From the NCBI GenBank assembly GCA_021234155.1, contig JAJEKV010000006.1, positions 12,377,751 to 12,441,750 on the forward strand: a DNA stretch of 64,000 nucleotides, given 5' to 3'. The notes below the pieces were generated by a model that saw only the letters and a program-made list of their open reading frames with translations, ran no database searches and was not told where the DNA came from. Source of the DNA: Isoetes taiwanensis (lineage: Eukaryota > Streptophyta > Lycopodiopsida > Isoetales > Isoetaceae). Shown here one piece after another: positions 59,404-64,000 of this stretch; position 1 is the stretch's first letter, and each line of letters starts with the position of its first letter. A program made the position numbers and the translations under genes.

Positions 59404-60575
59404 TTATGGCACTCCGGGTGGGACTCCAAGCTTCCCCAAAGGTTTTTATGCGCTAGAAGGATTTTTGCTCTCGTAATATTAAATTTAGTGTTGTTCTCAT
59501 AATATTGTCCGTTGTTGCAGATTGCTAGAGCATATCTCGATGTATTTCTAAGGCCTTGGCTTTTCAAAGCCTTTGTGGCCTTGGCTTTTCGAGAATACTA
59601 GAATACTGAAATTTTAGAACAGAGTAACCTAGATATTTTTGGGTCAAGATATATGCAGCAGCCTCTTGTGTGGCAATTCCGACTTGGTGACCTCATCTAA
59701 GCAAGGATCTAGTATCTCGCAACTATGCTTGAAGTGTTAAACTAAACGTAGCAGAAGCTTACCATGACTTTGGAGCTCTATCAAAGACAATTTAAAATCC
59801 TTGTCTGTGCTTCTGGCGACTGCGACTTAAAACAGTCAAAATGCTTCTTGCTTGCTCTTGTTTCATTGCCTTGGACAAGAAGGCCATATATTTTGCATCA
59901 ATGCTTTCTTATTTCTACTACAACCATCATTTGTTTGTTAAAAACCTTCAAAACCGCCACAGCCAAAGTCTATCATTCCGAGTTGCATATACCCAAATAT
60001 CTCCTCCGCTTAGCCCGATGCGTTCTAGAAGCGGTGTTGTTGCAAGCATAGCAAGATTTTTCTTCCAATTTAGGGCTGCAATCTTATCTCCGTGAGAACC
60101 GTTCTTACCAGATTCTATCTTTGGCTTTGCAGGGTTTGTTGCAGCCTCTATAACCTAACCCTAAAAGATCATCTCTTCCCATTCCCCGCCTGGATCTTCA
60201 ACCGCCTTCGTTATCTCTTCACGGCCGATCTATTATGGTCCTGATGAAACCCCAAGCCATACCCTAACCCTATTGACCATTATTGCCTTGCCTGGTTTTG
60301 AACTATACCATTACCCTTGTTATTTGATATAGATCTTCTCTATTTGGAATAAGCTATGGTTCCCAAGGTCTTTATAGCACGTAAGGTGTTGGAGTTACAC
60401 CTAAACCAAAACTCCGGTGCCTAGGAGGCACCTTAAAAACTCACATTGTGTTGGAATACACGTTAAACCTTCCAGTGCCTAGGAGGCACTTTTGAAAACT
60501 CACATTATTTTTTTCTTTTTCTTTTGTGCTGGTTGAGGGTCGAGGGGACCGGCCCATTCTTTTTTTGGGGCATAA

Positions 60576-61121
60576 TGTTGAACCACAAGTGGTCCAACAT
60601 GTGTGTGTGGGGATTGAGAAGATATTATTTGGGGCAATGGTTAAAATGTAATTTGGGGCAATGTTAAAATATTATAATGAGGTATTGTATGGAGAAGAAG
60701 AGGTGAAGAATTGAAGGGTGTGGATGAAGAGGTGATTTTAATGGTTTAGATGAAAAGGTGAAATTGGACAGTCTAGATTTTGTTGTAAAAAATATAAGTA
60801 TTTTTGAGGAGCAAAAGCTCCTCCTCTTCCTTCACGTTCACAAAGAGAGCACAGTGGAAATGCTCATATGAGGAGGATGGCAGCCTCCTCATGCTTATGT
60901 TAAAGGCCCTTGCAAGGGGAAGTTCTTTATATATTATCTTCTTATTGAATATGGTTTTGAAGTTTTGATATAAATCTGGGTTTTGAAGTTTGATACAAAT
61001 CTGGCTTCTTGGTGAAATTGTCATTCAGTAATACGGTGATTTCTGAAAGATTCTAATTGTCATTCAGTGATTTTTGAAAGATTCTGTGGGTGTTGGCCTG
61101 GATGGGGAACCAGGTTCAACA
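60576..61121 (+). repeat. TRIM 3' LTR
   Basis: 546 bp. Compared with the 5' LTR it has an extra GTATTGTATGGAGAAGAAGA-like segment near 60,683 and lacks three bases near 60,852. Otherwise nearly identical, so the insertion is young relative to its surroundings. Confidence 0.92.
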
Positions 61122-61126
61122 CCACC

Positions 61127-62229
61127 CTACCCAGTAGAGTGAGCCAATGATCCCAGATCAAGTGGTTATCACGGGCAACAACATTCGAACATTGGACTCC
61201 ATTCTCCATTTCTAGTTTCTTCTTACGCCACACTACCCAGTAGTGTGCGTCAACTGGGCATGATCCCAGATCATGACACCCTATGATGCACTCATTGAAA
61301 GGGATCTTTGGAGGGCAATAACGCTTTTTGTTAAAACATAATTTCTCTTAGTTCCTTGAACGTAAAGACGCTCTTCAAAAGAACCATCCTGGATATCAAC
61401 TAATTTTAAAAACTCAAACTAGGGATCTTATATTAAGCATATTCACATGCTCCAGGGTATGGCCCATCTCCATGTGGTTCGTCTATGTTCCACTACTGAG
61501 CCCCCGACTCCTCATGACGAAACCACCTAACACTCTTGGAGTGCTATACCAATGTTACAACCTATTTTCCTTTCAACAAACCCAGTTTGCAAGAATGCAG
61601 TAGGTGGTAATACCAACAAGTGCCCTTGGCCCTTGTTCATTACTAGTTCAACTAGTACCAACATTAGCTAAAATCGTAAATATTAACTACGGTAAGTAAC
61701 AACCCATTAAAACCTTCCCTTTAATTTTTAATGGTTGATAACGGGGAACAAAATCCCTGATTTTTTTAATGGGCTGATAATGGATCCTGGTTACCCTTTA
61801 GCAAAAAAATCACAGAATCGAAAATCTTTTTTTTTTTTTTTGAAGGAGTGAAAATCTCAGAATCGAAAATCTCAGAATCACGAAGTCGTGATTCCGTGCC
61901 AGCCAAGATCGATCACTCCGGGCTGCTCGGTACTCGGATTGCCACGAAATTTGGCAGGTAAGCATTTCGGCCCCAAACGCTCCTGCTTGTAAATTTTCAG
62001 CTCAAACCGAGCTGTTTTGCAAAATCCGTTTTTCCAGGCCCTAAACATGATTTAACAAGCCCCCGCTGCCCGAGGCTGCTACAACGATTTCATATTGGCT
62101 TCTCAGGTCCCCAAGAGCCTGAAGAACGATTCTAAGGCCAAACGTTTGCACCGTGGATGCTCCGAGATTGCTCTCAAGTTACGCTCTCTTAATCATTGCT
62201 TGTGACCTCGAACCCAAACATCAAACTTA
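61127..62229 (-). pseudogene. decayed leader/gag side of the old Gypsy
   Basis: No gag motif is readable. 61,217-61,280 repeats ACTACCCAGTAG...GATCCCAGATCA seen at 61,127-61,170. A T15 run near 61,829 sits between two copies of CAGAATCGAAAATCT. ATACCAATGTTACAACC at about 61,547 looks like a second primer-site/LTR junction of the same family. Confidence 0.45.
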
Positions 62230-62241
62230 GGCTCGATACCA
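62230..62241 (-). promoter_or_regulatory. primer binding site of the old Gypsy
   Basis: The minus strand reads TGGTATCGAGCC just after the LTR end GGGTTGTAACA: a tRNA-iMet-type site (TGGTATCAGAGCC) with one base lost. Confidence 0.75.
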
Positions 62242-62242
62242 A

Positions 62243-62616
62243 TGTTACAACCCATGGAGCGGGCCAAGTTTGGCTACCATGAACCCCCTGGATTCCCCAC
62301 TCCTCGAAGTCCCTTGGACTCCCATGCCAAACTTGTGTTGATCCCATGGATCAATACTGCAACATCGTGCAGTTCTCTAATCGTTCCCAGAACGATTCTT
62401 CATGGCCTCCCCTTCTTGAGATCCATGATCTCTTATATAGGGTACCTACTCTTGTGGCATGCTGCCACATGTATGCATGCATGCATATGGACTCTTGGAG
62501 TCTCCTTATGCCACTTGTCCCTTAAACCTCTAATCCTTAGGTTTAATGGTCCTATGACCTAGGGACCAACATATGCATATAACATATGACTTAGGGCCTA
62601 ACCTATGTTCGTAACA
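62243..62616 (-). repeat. 5' LTR of the old Gypsy element
   Basis: 374 bp with TGTTAC/GTAACA ends. Nearly identical to the 54.0 kb copy over about 345 bp despite the decayed interior. Confidence 0.85.
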
Positions 62617-62618
62617 TA

Positions 62619-62679
62619 GGAGTGGGGAATCCAGGGGGTTCATGGTAGCCAAACTTGGCCCGTTCCATGGGTTGTAACA
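62619..62679. repeat. inverted copy of the LTR end (61-bp arm)
   Basis: These 61 bases are the reverse complement of 62,243-62,303 with a single mismatch (A for G). Together with the LTR they form a fold-back with 61-bp arms and a spacer of about 315 bp. Confidence 0.9.
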
Positions 62680-62959
62680 GGTATACATGCAAAGGGATGG
62701 ATAGGAGTATGAAAAGGGATTTTCTATTAGAACAGTGGTAAATAAGGAGTTTCGACCTGACCCTATCTTTGCAACATATCCAATATACATATAGGTGAAT
62801 CCCTCGGTGCAGTAACAACAACAATGCAGCCATATGAGTCCAAATTGCTCTATCCCATTTGTATAGAAAGAATTTGGTTCTAAATGCTTCTCATGATAAG
62901 AGATGACCCGACTCATACCAGACTGCTTATACTAGCTGCTACCCATTGTCACTGTGCCT

Positions 62960-64000
62960 TTGGATGAAGAACAACACTCAAAGACACATTCTCTGGAGTA
63001 TCCTCCAAATGAATCCACTAGCATGGAGTAGAAAACTGAAGATATGCCTCAGGATTGATATGGAAAAGAGACATGTCAGTGTCCCAAGTAGCAAGCAACC
63101 CCTTTAGGAGGAGCTTAATGGCGGTCTTATGAAATGGAAGACAATGCTGAATTGACTAACCTTAAACCAGGAGAATCATTCTTACTAATGAGAATCCTTC
63201 AAATAAACTTGGATATCATGATCTTACTTTGGAGGTGAAAATCCAATATACCAAGAATACCTACCGCTTTTAGGTCTGATACACTTCAACTAAGCTAGCT
63301 TGACCACAACTCCTTCCTCATTTACTTATATGTACAATCTCCTCCATCTTCCCTTTGTGGGACTAGTAGAGCAGATGCCATGTAAACATGAGTATCACAA
63401 AGAACACATTTAGCTGTTGAAATATAAATATACTGACTAAACATAATATTTCAAACAAAGAAGGTGGTTCAACACTTAGCACACAAAAGGAAAAACGTCT
63501 GTATACAAGACTTTTATCAACGAGCACCAACCCCAAATCAGTGCCGTAATTAGTGGGCGGTGGTTAAACGGTAGACTACTATTCTTAGTCTCACCCGTTG
63601 TATCTATATTCATTGTACATTATGTACTGTAACAATGCTAAGAAGTAGAGATTTTATTTTTTATTGCTTTTCTTAATAGAGTTGTGCTTCTTTCTATCTC
63701 TTGAGTCAATCTTGCGGGGTTTGTGCTAGTTTTGCACTAGTTCAATTATTAGCTACAGTGATTCTACTAGGCATGGATAGTCTAGATGTATTCCACCAAA
63801 ATAAGTGCTTCTGCAGTCCTCTAATAATTTTATCCCAAGCATCTGAAGCAGAGACATGGATTCCAACAGGGATACCAAGTGACTTCGTGGTCTTACCATG
63901 CAGCAAAACCTTCAATAGATAGTCCAAAATACAGGGAGGAATGGGACGGTCCAATTATAATGAGTTAAATGAGATTTAATTTATGTGTCTCATGTTAAAT
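62960..64000 (-). mobile_element. LINE fragment, RT C-terminal region, continues past the window
   Basis: The minus frame near 63,950-63,745 reads KSLGIPVGIHVSASDAWDKI, then IRGLQKHLFWWNTSRLSMPS, parallel to DEILQGLQKHLNWWKSSKLS of the 22 kb LINE. At 63,190-63,290 phrases such as ATCCTTCAAATAAACTTGGA match the 23.2 kb part of that LINE (ATACTCCAAACAAACTTGGA). The middle, about 63,370-63,700, has no counterpart and is probably a later insertion. Frames are broken. Confidence 0.75.

Larger units (their letters stand above)
58866..61126 (+). mobile_element. TRIM (small non-autonomous LTR retrotransposon), complete
   Basis: LTRs at 58,871-59,403 (533 bp) and 60,576-61,121 (546 bp) are nearly identical apart from one 16-bp and a few tiny indels. 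They start TGTTGAACCACAAGTGG and end GAACCAGGTTCAACA. Target duplication CCACC lies at 58,866-58,870 and 61,122-61,126. The 1.17-kb interior has no gag or pol. Three bases after the left LTR comes TGGCACTCCGGGTGGGA (59,407-59,423), laid out like a tRNA 3'-end complement (TGG, acceptor, T-stem), which gives plus orientation. Before the right LTR lies a weak purine stretch. Near 60,414-60,507 a hairpin phrase TGCCTAGGAGGCA is repeated. It must rely on proteins from other elements. It is nested in the old Gypsy. Confidence 0.92.
54004..62616 (-). mobile_element. old Gypsy-type LTR retrotransposon with nested insertions
   Basis: Minus strand: 5' LTR 62,616-62,243; primer site about 62,241-62,230; a decayed interior; polypurine tract about 54,381-54,371; 3' LTR 54,368 to about 54,004. 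Subtracting the nested hAT-like element (669 bp) and TRIM (2,251 bp) leaves about 5.7 kb, rather short for a Gypsy element, so deletions are likely. Pol traces are weak: about 57,495 reads QREAFDEVKKLW (RT/RNase H border) then KSCDATIRAIEQSRE. Near the 3' LTR a frame with FIEAILDTFDSKSAPIRVLR fits an integrase tail. No frame is intact. Confidence 0.75.

Noticed and set aside
63560-63620. tRNA- or SINE-like A box (TGGTTAAACGGT)
   Set aside because: No B box follows at the right distance and no cloverleaf can be drawn.
1-64000. CRISPR arrays, operons, rRNA or complete tRNA genes
   Set aside because: None seen. The tandem repeats lack regular unique spacers, and the genome context is nuclear eukaryotic.

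Overview
The window is nuclear DNA of a land plant. The evidence is introns with GT-AG borders, LTR retrotransposons with tRNA-iMet-type primer sites, LINE fragments with poly(A) tails, pentatricopeptide-repeat (PPR) debris, and a fragment matching the C-terminal BRCT domain of plant CPL-type RNA polymerase II CTD phosphatases. I see no prokaryotic or organellar gene organisation. A seedless or gymnosperm lineage is possible because intergenic decay and PPR debris are extensive, but the sequence does not settle this.

Layout. 0-9 kb: a broken CPL/FCP1-like BRCT fragment with its introns still in place, a broken PPR fragment, and one plausible small membrane-protein gene at 7.9-8.85 kb whose frame is interrupted by about one base. 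9-33 kb: old non-genic sequence with a 3'-truncated Ty3/Gypsy element (13.6-17.3 kb, minus strand), a LINE (22.0-24.2 kb), a short LINE with a 16-bp target duplication (25 kb), a Mutator-like TIR element (27.0-27.9 kb) and a 1.5-kb degenerate GAATCT repeat array (29.6-31.2 kb). 33.8-47.6 kb: exons of an unidentified host membrane-protein gene, split by an 11.6-kb Ty3/Gypsy element on the minus strand (35,108-46,725). That element has both LTRs, a polypurine tract, decayed gag-PR-RT-RH-INT, an extra coiled-coil ORF between pol and the 3' LTR, and a nested hAT-like element. 48.6-54 kb: an orphan primer-site/LTR junction, a GC-rich patch, weak exon candidates and a pair of 78-bp direct repeats. 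54.0-62.6 kb: a strongly decayed Gypsy element (minus strand) carrying a second copy of the hAT-like element and a structurally complete 2.25-kb TRIM with 5-bp target duplications. 63-64 kb: another LINE fragment running off the window.

The main pattern is nested insertion. One hAT family landed in two different Gypsy elements, a TRIM landed in an old Gypsy, and a Gypsy and a LINE tail landed in host exons. The empty sites can be inferred from target duplications and, for the split gene, from a reading frame that resumes on the far side of the element. The most unusual items are the extra ORF of the 35-46 kb element, the split host gene, and the hierarchical GAATCT array.
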